From: Myxococcales bacterium | GTDB lineage: Bacteria; Myxococcota; Bradymonadia; REDH01 | Length of the DNA stretch: 10,149 nt | Direction of reading: 5' to 3' | Assembly: GCA_018970625.1 (NCBI GenBank) | Contig: JAGWVZ010000086.1 | Span: 1-10,149 of the forward strand | Shown here: piece by piece, positions 1-6,661 of the stretch | Layout of the letters: each line of letters begins with the position of its first letter | Position numbering within the stretch: the stretch's first letter is position 1 | Program-made: the position numbers and the translations under genes | The notes under the pieces: generated by a model | The model's database searches: none | The model's input: only the letters and a program-made list of their open reading frames with translations | Told to the model about the DNA's origin: nothing

Positions 1-1152
1 GGTGCGTCCGCCGGCGATGATGATGCCGTGCTCGGCTCCGCCTGCGATTTCACTGAAATACTCGGTGGCGTGCAGGGCGCGGCCGGTCTCGAGTTCGATT
101 TCTGAGGTCTCGTACACGATCTCGTCGCCATCGACGTAGAGGCGGTCAATCTCGGTGGGAAAGCGCGGGGTACCGTACGACTGGCCGATGCCACCGACGA
201 TGACGAAGGAGCCGTCCCCGACCGGCGTGGCCGTGTGGAAGGCGCGACGGGATTCACCGAAAGAGTCCACCTCTTCGAGTTCGCCTTCGAGCGCCGAGGC
301 GAACGTCAGTACGTGAACCTCTTCGACGGGCACAAACTCGGTCGCGGATGGGTCGAGTGGCTTCAGACCACCGACAATCACGATACGACCGTCGTCGAGC
401 AGGGTGGCGGAGTGGAATGCCTTTGGCGTCGGGATGCGAACGGCGCAGTCTTCGAGCGTGGCGTCGGGATCCTCGAAGCAACCAGGCTCGGTGAGCAGGC
501 GCCAGCGACCGGTCGCCGGCTCAAAGACCTCGATGGTGTCAATGAACCCGCTGAACGTGGAGGCGCCGCCGGAGACCGACACATTGGCCCCACCGATCGC
601 CACCAGACGACCATCAGGCAGCTCGGTGACGGTAAAGCCAGCGCGACCGCCATCGACCGAGCTGAGCTCGAACTCCGAGGGGATGGTCTCGTTGAGGTCG
701 TCATTCATGCCGAACGCAGCCGTGAACGCCTCGACGCGGGCGGTGAACACACGCAGCACGCCGGGGTCGACGCCGGGCTCCGCGTTAAAGCGCACGGTGG
801 TGGCGCCTGACGCGTACGACCGACGATCATCGGGATCGTTGGGATCGTTGGTGACCGACACCGCCAGAAGGCTGTCAGGACCGTAGGGAATGGTGGGAAG
901 CGTAAACTCTCCATCCCGGAAGTCAGCGTCAGAGTCAGCGATGCGTTCGTTGCCCTGAAAGGCATAGAAGCGAAGCAGCTCAGGGTCAGCGCTGTCGTCG
1001 AATTCCGGGAAGGGGTCGACACCCTCGGGGCCCCAGATTTCCACGGTCACAGGTGTGACTTCGCCATCTTTGCCACCGCAGGCGGCAAGAAGGAGGCCAG
1101 TCAGGAGGCAGAGCCCGGTGGGCAGCAGCGACGTCAGACAGGTAGTCTTCAT
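1..1152 (-). CDS. Kelch-repeat outer-surface lipoprotein (C-terminus outside window)
   Basis: This frame is open without a stop for 384 codons from an ATG at 1152 to the left edge, so the C-terminus is missing. The N-terminus is a lipoprotein signal: positive MKTT, a hydrophobic stretch, then the lipobox LAAC at residues 22-25, giving a lipidated Cys25 followed by GGKDGE. Residues 30-165 are acidic and unassigned. From about residue 170 four Kelch-like blades follow, each with the pattern A-x-H-x-A ... D-G-x-x-x-I-x-G-G, for example around residues 172-190, 247-263, 306-322 and 359-383 (IAIGG, IVIVGG, FVIVGG and IIIAGG type strands). Such repeats build beta-propellers that bind proteins or glycans; nothing indicates an enzyme. 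It begins 47 bases after the stop of the PEGA-domain gene on the same strand, so it is probably co-transcribed with it. The Shine-Dalgarno is weak. Fold and export are well supported; the function is unknown. Confidence 0.85.
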   Translation of the reverse strand, partial: MKTTCLTSLLPTGLCLLTGLLLAACGGKDGEVTPVTVEIWGPEGVDPFPEFDDSADPELLRFYAFQGNERIADSDADFRDGEFTLPTIPYGPDSLLAVSVTNDPNDPDDRRSYASGATTVRFNAEPGVDPGVLRVFTARVEAFTAAFGMNDDLNETIPSEFELSSVDGGRAGFTVTELPDGRLVAIGGANVSVSGGASTFSGFIDTIEVFEPATGRWRLLTEPGCFEDPDATLEDCAVRIPTPKAFHSATLLDDGRIVIVGGLKPLDPSATEFVPVEEVHVLTFASALEGELEEVDSFGESRRAFHTATPVGDGSFVIVGGIGQSYGTPRFPTEIDRLYVDGDEIVYETSEIELETGRALHATEYFSEIAGGAEHGIIIAGGRT

Positions 1153-1198
1153 GGTACCAGGTTCGTCGAGAAACGAGAATCGAAGTAGAATCAGAGTC

Positions 1199-3121
1199 TT
1201 ACCAGGAAACCGACGGTGCGTATCCGCCCGGGTCGTCCTCACCACCACCGGCGGTCACCGCAATGATGATGACCGTAGCGATGACAGCAGCGCCACCGGC
1301 AGCAGCACCGATGATGATGTTGCGCTTGCGATTGTTGCGCGGCTCATCGGGGCCGGTGGTCAGAGCGGAGTTGGGCTCATACCCAGCGTTGGCAGCGGGC
1401 GGAGCGCCGTAGGTCGGCTGACCGTAGGCTACTGGTTGGCCGTAGGCATCCACAGGCTGACCGTAACCCGGTGCAGGTGCGGGCTGACCATAACCGGTCG
1501 GCTGGCCGTAGGCAGGCGCGGACTGGCCATAGGCCGGAGCAGGCTGACCATAGCCCGGTGCAGGTGCAGGCTGACCGTAGCCCGGAGCCGGTGCCGGCTG
1601 ACCGTAGCCCGGAGCCGGTGCGGGCTGACCATAGCCCGGAGCCGGTGCTGGCTGTCCATAGCCCGGAGCCGGTGCCGGCTGGCCGTAGCCCGGAGCCGGT
1701 GCCGGCTGGCCGTAGCCCGGAGCCGGTGCCGGCTGACCGTAGCCCGGAGCCGGTGCCGGCTGACCGTAGCCCGGAGCGGGTGCCGGAGCGACCGGAGCAG
1801 GTGCCGGAGCGACCGGAGCAGGTGCCAGAGCAACCGGAGCGGGCGTCGGAGCAACGGCGACAGGTTCAGGTGCGGGCGCGACAGGCGCGGGAGCAGGAGC
1901 AGGCGCGGGCGCAGGCGTCGCGATGTCGAAGATCACAGGGGCGGGGGTGGCCGTCGCGGCTGCCGAAGGAGACGACGCAGCGGGCGCGGCAGCCACGGGC
2001 GCGATGATCGGCGCGCCGGTCACCAGACTGGCCACCGGGAAGTCTGATTTGGCGCGCGCGATGTTTGCCGCGAGCTGATAGGCGTTCACGGTGACGTTGC
2101 TGAGCGACGCATCGAACGTCACCGGGGGAACGTTGGCGAACAACCGGTCTTCGGCACGGTAAATAAACGGCAGCGCCTCGAAGCCATTGTCACGATGCAC
2201 CACAACACCCACCACGACGTACTGTACGCCCTGACGCGTGGACAGCTCCTGCATGTACGGGATCATGGTGTCGCTGATGTTGCCACGCGACACTTCATCG
2301 CGCAGCGAGCGCAGGTAACGGGGTTCACCGTTGCCATCGCCGGCCCCGGCCGCGGCGCGCGCGATGTCCAGCATGGTGGTGGCTTCACGTCCACGGGCGA
2401 CGCTCACCAGCTCGCCAACGCCCTGCCCTGCTTCGTTCCGAACCGATACAAAGTGGTCGCCCACCGGAAGCTCGGCGATCGTGAACGGCGTGGTGCCTAC
2501 CAGGTTGCCGTTCAGAAACACGTTGGCACCCAGCGGCTGCGAATTCACCACCAGCGAACCCGAGCCGTTGCGTGCGAAGGCCTCCTGCACGGCGGCGAAG
2601 AACTGGTTGTAAGCCTGACCGGCCGACTCGGCCGAGGTCGCAGCGGGGTTGAGCGCCAGCGCCCTTGTCAACGCCACGCGTGCCAACTCTTCGTTACCGG
2701 CCTTGAAATAGCATTCGGCCAGCTTGAAGTGCGCATCCATGACCGGAATGTAGTCCGTCACGTCACCGATGTTCTCACGGTACGACGCCAGAGCGGACTC
2801 AAACGCGACCTGCGCCGCCGCGAAATCATTGATGATGTACGAGCCGATGCCCTGCGCGTACTGCGAGTTGGCCTGGTCGATCGCCGCGTTCGCTGAACCA
2901 CCGGCGCCACCACGAGCGACCTCCGAGGTGAAGCTCACCCCGACACTGCCGAGCTGCTCAGTCGTGGCGGTGTTGATGCGACCCACCGTGGTCTCGGTGA
3001 CGTCGGGTCCAAGAGGAGAGAACGGCACAAGGAACACTTCCTGCGCCACCGCCGGCATCGCGATGAGCGTCAGGGCAGCAGCCGTCAAGGTTCGCAATGA
3101 CAATGTCCAATACTTCCGCAT
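1199..3121 (-). CDS. Secreted TPR/PEGA-domain protein with Pro-rich repeat linker and C-terminal hydrophobic segment
   Basis: The product has 640 residues. Residues 1-26 are a signal peptide ending in AVA before QEVF. Residues about 85-160 look like TPR helices (motifs such as [12 protein letters not shown] and [10 protein letters not shown]). Residues about 188-252 are a PEGA domain: [18 protein letters not shown], then [15 protein letters not shown], a beta-sandwich common in envelope proteins. Residues 265-365 form an unassigned alpha/beta part. From about 370 to 590 the chain is low-complexity: first VAPAPAP units, then GYGQPAPAP repeats. Residues about 602-624 are a single hydrophobic segment preceded by NNRKRN and followed by an acidic tail ending in SVSW. 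A GGAAG Shine-Dalgarno (3128-3132) lies 6 bases before the ATG, and a promoter candidate is at 3194-3222. It is probably the first gene of an operon with the Kelch lipoprotein. TPR plus PEGA architecture is common in Myxococcota; the role is inferred to be envelope scaffolding or wall/protein contact, not shown. Confidence 0.9.
   Translation of the reverse strand: MRKYWTLSLRTLTAAALTLIAMPAVAQEVFLVPFSPLGPDVTETTVGRINTATTEQLGSVGVSFTSEVARGGAGGSANAAIDQANSQYAQGIGSYIINDFAAAQVAFESALASYRENIGDVTDYIPVMDAHFKLAECYFKAGNEELARVALTRALALNPAATSAESAGQAYNQFFAAVQEAFARNGSGSLVVNSQPLGANVFLNGNLVGTTPFTIAELPVGDHFVSVRNEAGQGVGELVSVARGREATTMLDIARAAAGAGDGNGEPRYLRSLRDEVSRGNISDTMIPYMQELSTRQGVQYVVVGVVVHRDNGFEALPFIYRAEDRLFANVPPVTFDASLSNVTVNAYQLAANIARAKSDFPVASLVTGAPIIAPVAAAPAASSPSAAATATPAPVIFDIATPAPAPAPAPAPVAPAPEPVAVAPTPAPVALAPAPVAPAPAPVAPAPAPGYGQPAPAPGYGQPAPAPGYGQPAPAPGYGQPAPAPGYGQPAPAPGYGQPAPAPGYGQPAPAPGYGQPAPAPGYGQPAPAYGQSAPAYGQPTGYGQPAPAPGYGQPVDAYGQPVAYGQPTYGAPPAANAGYEPNSALTTGPDEPRNNRKRNIIIGAAAGGAAVIATVIIIAVTAGGGEDDPGGYAPSVSW
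1551..1783 (-). repeat. 27-base in-frame tandem repeat encoding GYGQPAPAP units
   Basis: On the plus strand the string tagcccgg recurs exactly every 27 bases at 1551, 1578, 1605, 1632, 1659, 1686, 1713, 1740 and 1767. That makes eight full units and the start of a ninth, with only occasional base changes between units. Read on the minus strand each unit encodes nine residues, GYGQPAPAP. Degenerate YGQP units continue towards the protein's C-terminus (about 1410-1550). The unit length is a multiple of three, so gain or loss of units keeps the reading frame. Confidence 0.95.
1779..1841 (-). repeat. 21-base tandem repeat encoding VAPAPAP units, three copies
   Basis: Three adjacent copies of a 21-base unit start at 1779, 1800 and 1821; the first two are identical and the third differs at a few positions. 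They encode VAPAPAP-type heptads just N-terminal to the GYGQPAPAP block in the same protein. More diverged Ala/Pro-rich sequence extends to about 1930. It probably forms an extended rod-like spacer. Confidence 0.85.
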
Positions 3122-3193
3122 GGCTTTCTTCCGGGAATGGTCGCGACGAGTTGCGGGGGCCAGTCACCTTGAACGCAGCTCGTGGGCGGCGGG

Positions 3194-3222
3194 TCTATAA
3201 CAGACGCGTCACAACTCGTCCA
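3194..3222 (-). promoter_or_regulatory. Candidate sigma70-type promoter of the PEGA-domain gene
   Basis: Read on the minus strand, TGGACG (3222-3217) is separated by exactly 17 bases from TATAGA (3199-3194). They match TTGACA at 4 of 6 and TATAAT at 4 of 6 positions. The predicted transcript start near 3187 leaves a leader of about 65 bases before the ATG at 3121. The -10 box stands out as AT-rich in GC-rich surroundings. This is prediction by eye only. Confidence 0.45.
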
Positions 3223-3384
3223 CTTGCTGAGGCCCTTTACAGGGCGCAATCTAATGGCGTCAAACTGGCGCAGATCACGGCTGCGCTTGCCCTTGCGACG
3301 GGCCGTTGATACGCATCTACACACGTTTTTCGGTCCATTTCTCCCTCTTGGCGCCCAGAGCGCGGCCGCGCGGTACTCACACGA

Positions 3385-5853
3385 ATGTCACCTCTGCTGC
3401 CCGAGGATCTTTTTCACGACGTACAGGCCAGCCTGACCCGAACCCGTGCACCGCACGCGCTGTTCGATGCCCTGGCGCTGTATGCGGGAACGCCGAACGC
3501 GGCACTCGGACAACTCGCTGACGATCTTGCCAATGACTCGGCTCATCGTGCCCGCACCACGGACGTTTATGAGAGTGCGGGGGCGTCCGACCGCTTGCAG
3601 TGGCTCTATCTGGCAGCCGGCTCGTCGAACCCTCGCACACAGGCCGCGTGGGGCATGTATGGCGCCTTTACGGCCACGCGACTGCCAGTCATTGGCGCCC
3701 CCTCGATGCTCCTCCCCTCTCTGCTCACGGCCATTCAGGCAGCCGCCGAGGCCTCGGGAGGAACAGCACGAGGTCTGCTACATCTGCGCGCACTGACCAT
3801 CCACAACGCCAGCGCCGAGGTCCTCGATTTTCGTGCAGCCCCGTCGGAGTCCGGCGGCGGTGCACTCGCTCCTCTTCTTTTGTGGCGACTCATGGTCGCC
3901 CTCGCGTTTCCGGCCGACCCTGCGGCGCGACGTAACGCCGCGTCCATGGCCGACTTTATCGCGGGCCGCTCGCCGGAAACACCCGAGTCCGACTGTCTGC
4001 GCCAGGTGGCGACGCAGCTTCGCACGGAGCCCGGCACGACGGTCGAAGTCGGGTTCATGGCAGCGTTCGTACGTTCGTTCGCTGCCTCCGACTGGTTGGC
4101 GGCAGCCGAACAGGCACAACGTCTATCGCTGAGCGCATCGGACGCCTCGCTCGCCGTCAACTGGTCCGTCCTCGCCGCGCTGTGCTTCGTGAGAGCACGG
4201 CGAACCGGCGTTGAGCTCGAACACACCGCGCACGTCATCCTGGCCCGCTGCTCGGCCCTCCGCCCTGTACCCTCTGCTGTCAAGGCGTGGGCGGTCGAGC
4301 TGGTGGCAGCTTCACAAGCCAGTCAGGGGCGGCTGCACGACCTCGTAACAACCATCGCGGCACCCTCGCCCCAGTCGCCCTGCGATTTTCTCGAATTCGC
4401 GCCTCGCGCTTTCGAGGTCCAGGAGTTGGCTCACTGGCTCGTGGGGTCAGCCTTGCTCCTGGACACCACGCAGACCGCGACCGCTACGGCACCATGGCTA
4501 CCGTGGGCTCACGCGCTCGCCGGGCTCGTCGCGCTCACTCTCCCAGCCTCCGTGCCAGCACCCACCGGCGACGAGTCGCTCCTCGCCGATGCCCTGTTGC
4601 AAGCCCACCGTCAGCCCTCGCTCTCTACCGGGTTGCTGCCGCTCGAGCAACTGGCGCAACGTTATGAGCCTGCCCGAGAGCTGCTGCATCGCCTGCGTGC
4701 GCGCATGCGGCGACAGGACAGCCCCGCCACCCGCTCACTGGTGGCGGCCCTGCGGGCACGTCAGTGGGCCGAAGCAAAAGGCACCCTTCAGGCAGGCGAT
4801 GAGCTGGTCTTCACCAGCGCCGTGCGCGATGCCCTGCTGCAGCACGTGGAAGTGGACGCCGCCGAGGTGGTGCGACTGCTACCATCCCTCTACGCCGCGT
4901 TCGGAAACCACATTCATCTGACCGGGTTACTCGAGCAGCTCGCCGACCAGACACTCCCCTCGCCCGACGCCTTTGGCACGATCCTGCTGCTTCCTCACGG
5001 CAGCATGTCAGACGAGCTGCGCGACGCATGGTCGGGCGCCTGCGTGAGTTTCGGACGACAAACACCCCCCGACAGGCTGCGCAGCCTCGCGCTGGCGACC
5101 TGTCTGAATGATCCCATGCGCATGGCCACGGTCGCGCGGTCACTCGCGCTTCACCCCGAACCCGGCGCCGCGCTTCAGGCGCTGGCATCACTCGCCGAGC
5201 GAGCCCACGGTGACGCACTCGCCGGTGTGCTTCGCGCCTGGCTGCAGGCGCTCTCCGATGGGCCGGACCGGGTGAATGTCGCCCAGCGGCTGCTGCTCCT
5301 GGATCCGCGCGACATGGACGCGCTCCACATCGCCCTGGACTGGGCTCTGCGACAATCAAACTGGGAAGACGTGGTGCGCATACACGAGCGCATCGGACGC
5401 TCCACGTCAGATCCGCAAAAGCGAGCGCGTATCTACCTCGCGATCGCCGACGTTCTCGAGAAACACCTCGATAATCTCAACGGCGCTCTCGAAAACACAA
5501 TCGTCAGCTTCATCTGCGATCCTGCCAGCGCCGAGACCCTCGCCGTGCTGGAGCGCCTCTATCGTTCACAAAAGAAGTACCGCGACCTACTCGCGACCTA
5601 CGACACAGTCATCGAAGTGTGCATGGAACGTGGAGAGACCGATCGGGCCTCCGATTTGTGGGCACGCCGCGCACAGGTGGCCTTTCAGGCGCTGCAACGC
5701 CCTGAAGAAGCGGCTCGTTCCCTGCTGGAGGCGATTCGGCTGCGTCCCGGCTCGCAGAAGCTGGTCGAGCTCATGGTGAAATCTGTGGCGCCTGCAGCCG
5801 GTGGCACATGGGCTGAACAGGCACAGGCGCTGCATCGGTCCGCGCAGGCCTGA
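3385..5853 (+). CDS. Large alpha-helical TPR-like repeat protein of unknown function
   Basis: The product has 822 residues, is rich in Ala and Leu, and has no signal peptide or membrane segment that I can see, so it is probably cytoplasmic. The N-terminal 600 residues look like degenerate helical hairpins without a recognisable catalytic motif. From about residue 635 to 815 the pattern becomes clearly TPR-like: LLLDPRDMDALHIALDWALRQSNWEDVVRIHERI, then RARIYLAIADVLEKHLDNLNGALENTIVSFICDP, LERLYRSQKKYRDLLATYDTVIE and a final helix pair ending EAARSLLEAIRLRPGSQKL. This suggests a protein-protein interaction scaffold. No Shine-Dalgarno is evident before the ATG at 3385, and no alternative ATG, GTG or TTG was found in frame in the preceding 12 codons. 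It is divergent from the PEGA gene, about 260 bases away, with which it may share a regulatory region. Proteins of this style are common in Myxococcota; no partner is identifiable here. Confidence 0.88.
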   Translation: MSPLLPEDLFHDVQASLTRTRAPHALFDALALYAGTPNAALGQLADDLANDSAHRARTTDVYESAGASDRLQWLYLAAGSSNPRTQAAWGMYGAFTATRLPVIGAPSMLLPSLLTAIQAAAEASGGTARGLLHLRALTIHNASAEVLDFRAAPSESGGGALAPLLLWRLMVALAFPADPAARRNAASMADFIAGRSPETPESDCLRQVATQLRTEPGTTVEVGFMAAFVRSFAASDWLAAAEQAQRLSLSASDASLAVNWSVLAALCFVRARRTGVELEHTAHVILARCSALRPVPSAVKAWAVELVAASQASQGRLHDLVTTIAAPSPQSPCDFLEFAPRAFEVQELAHWLVGSALLLDTTQTATATAPWLPWAHALAGLVALTLPASVPAPTGDESLLADALLQAHRQPSLSTGLLPLEQLAQRYEPARELLHRLRARMRRQDSPATRSLVAALRARQWAEAKGTLQAGDELVFTSAVRDALLQHVEVDAAEVVRLLPSLYAAFGNHIHLTGLLEQLADQTLPSPDAFGTILLLPHGSMSDELRDAWSGACVSFGRQTPPDRLRSLALATCLNDPMRMATVARSLALHPEPGAALQALASLAERAHGDALAGVLRAWLQALSDGPDRVNVAQRLLLLDPRDMDALHIALDWALRQSNWEDVVRIHERIGRSTSDPQKRARIYLAIADVLEKHLDNLNGALENTIVSFICDPASAETLAVLERLYRSQKKYRDLLATYDTVIEVCMERGETDRASDLWARRAQVAFQALQRPEEAARSLLEAIRLRPGSQKLVELMVKSVAPAAGGTWAEQAQALHRSAQA

Positions 5854-5989
5854 CTGACAGCCGCCTTCGCTCCGAATCCGTTCCGGCATAATGCCGCGAA
5901 AGTGAACTCGCAGGGCATGCCCACGACCAACTTCCGCGCTTCGATTTGTAGTACTGCCCTGACCGACCGCCCCCGGCCGACCAGAACCT

Positions 5990-6304
5990 TCAGCCGTCCA
6001 GCTTTGACAGCTTGGCCAGAATGCGAGCCTTGAGGTCCTGATCGACGTCGACACCCGCAGCCTCGGCGAGAGGCCCGCGACCATAAATGTCTTCGAGCAG
6101 CGTCGCCTCGATCAAGGCAAGCTTTGCACGCGTCTCGGCGTGCGTCTGGCCGCGCCGCGGAAGCACGTGCTCGTGGCCTTCACTCAGGCCCTGACGCATA
6201 CGTACCACCATCTCCTCCTCGTGGGTCAGCTCGCGGCCGACCGAAGGCGTCGATGTATAGGTGCGCTCGCGTACGGTTGTTCGGGTAATGCGTCGGGTCG
6301 CCAA
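5990..6304 (-). CDS. Small charged protein of unknown function, 104 residues, TTG start
   Basis: The product begins MATRRITRTTVRERTYTS and has a basic, Thr/Arg-rich head of about 25 residues. An acidic helical part follows (ELTHEEEMVVRMRQGLSEG), then a His/Arg-containing turn (HEHVLPRRGQTH) and a C-terminal helical region (ETRAKLALIEATLLEDIYG ... DLKARILAKLSKLDG). I do not recognise the family and see no enzyme motif, signal peptide or membrane segment. A GTG twelve bases upstream at 6316 is in frame, but GGAGG (6314-6310) overlaps it and lies exactly 5 bases before the TTG at 6304, so the TTG is the better start. A well-formed promoter lies about 60 bases upstream. The gene converges on the 822-residue protein's gene. 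The promoter, ribosome site and coherent helical protein make a real gene likely. The basic head might bind nucleic acid or be a flexible tail; this is speculation. Confidence 0.8.
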   Translation of the reverse strand: MATRRITRTTVRERTYTSTPSVGRELTHEEEMVVRMRQGLSEGHEHVLPRRGQTHAETRAKLALIEATLLEDIYGRGPLAEAAGVDVDQDLKARILAKLSKLDG

Positions 6305-6309
6305 GGGAT

Positions 6310-6314
6310 CCTCC
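6310..6314 (-). promoter_or_regulatory. Shine-Dalgarno GGAGG that selects the TTG start at 6304
   Basis: GGAGG on the minus strand is spaced 5 bases from TTG (6304-6302), the ideal distance. The alternative in-frame GTG at 6316 overlaps this element and would have no ribosome site of its own visible upstream. This is the strongest Shine-Dalgarno I found in the window. Confidence 0.75.
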
Positions 6315-6363
6315 ACGGGGCGCGCCGATCGGGCCGGCAGCGTCGTTAGGTTCAGACGAGCGC

Positions 6364-6392
6364 GCTATAAACCGCCCACCCCCCGATGGCAA
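6364..6392 (-). promoter_or_regulatory. Candidate sigma70-type promoter of the small unknown protein
   Basis: On the minus strand TTGCCA (6392-6387) is separated by exactly 17 bases from TATAGC (6369-6364). It matches TTGACA at 5 of 6 and TATAAT at 4 of 6. The predicted transcript start near 6357 gives a leader of about 50 bases to the TTG at 6304. The spacer is almost pure G and C, so both boxes stand out clearly. Confidence 0.6.
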
Positions 6393-6553
6393 GTTTTAGG
6401 CCCCGCCCGCCGTAAGGGACACAACCCCTGACGGTAAAAGGACCTGCGCTTGATCAGAGCGGCCTGACCGATGGTGCACCCGCATGTTTTTGTGCTCCCG
6501 GCGCGATGAGTCTTCCGCCACCGAGCCACGTTCGGCGCACGACGATCGCAAAG

Positions 6554-6569
6554 TGGCACGATGCTCGCA
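6554..6569 (+). promoter_or_regulatory. Candidate sigma54 (RpoN) -24/-12 promoter before the dehydrogenase
   Basis: The 16 bases TGGCACGATGCTCGCA match the established -24/-12 consensus TGGCACGrnnnTTGCw with a single mismatch (TC for TT). The invariant GG and GC doublets are correctly 10 bases apart. The predicted transcript start is near 6580, giving a leader of about 80 bases to the ATG at 6662. The site lies inside the longer reading frame that could start at 6506, so if it is active it favours the shorter start. Activity would require RpoN and an enhancer-binding activator, neither of which is in the window. Confidence 0.5.
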
Positions 6570-6661
6570 GGGACTTGCCGAGTCTATGGACGAGCCCAAC
6601 AGGTCTGGTATGCCGCGCCCGCTCGCTCCGGCTTTTCGTTCTCACGCACGCAGGTCTCCGC

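Larger units (their letters stand above)
6305..6661. promoter_or_regulatory. Divergent regulatory region between the small protein and the dehydrogenase
   Basis: About 357 bases without a convincing gene. It holds the leader and promoter of the small minus-strand protein (6304-6392) and, on the plus strand, a sigma54-like site at 6554-6569 about 80 bases before the dehydrogenase ATG. A run of short reading frames on both strands shows no protein-like composition. An 8-base palindrome GGTGCACC at 6473-6480 and TGATCA at 6451-6456 could be operator half-sites, but such palindromes are expected by chance. Confidence 0.55.

Noticed and set aside
235..886. Long plus-strand reading frames opposite the Kelch gene
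   Set aside because: The minus strand encodes a lipoprotein with lipobox and regular Kelch motifs. The plus frames show no motif and are expected in GC-rich DNA.
1055..2047. A 330-codon plus-strand reading frame rich in [13 protein letters not shown] repeats
   Set aside because: It is the antisense shadow of the 27-base repeat in the PEGA gene. Its repeats follow that gene's units, and its composition (Arg/Cys/Ser) is not protein-like.
2195..2896. A 233-codon plus-strand frame opposite the PEGA gene
   Set aside because: The His/Arg-rich product has no domain and lies wholly antisense to the TPR and PEGA coding parts.
3169..3201. Plus-strand TTGAAC ... TATAAC as a promoter for the 822-residue gene
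   Set aside because: The spacer is 21 bases, too long for sigma70. The same AT-rich box fits better as the minus-strand -10 of the PEGA gene.
3735..4283. Minus-strand frame of 182 codons inside the 822-residue gene
   Set aside because: It is an antisense shadow; the plus frame is continuous over 2.4 kb with coherent helical repeats.
5854..5989. Possible terminator between the convergent genes at 5853 and 5990
   Set aside because: Only a 5-pair stem (CGGCA TAA TGCCG) is present, with no T-run; too weak to call.
6506..6661. N-terminal extension of the dehydrogenase from an ATG at 6506
   Set aside because: It has no Shine-Dalgarno, its composition is unlike the rest of the enzyme, and it contains a sigma54-like site. 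The family-like sequence starts after the ATG at 6662.
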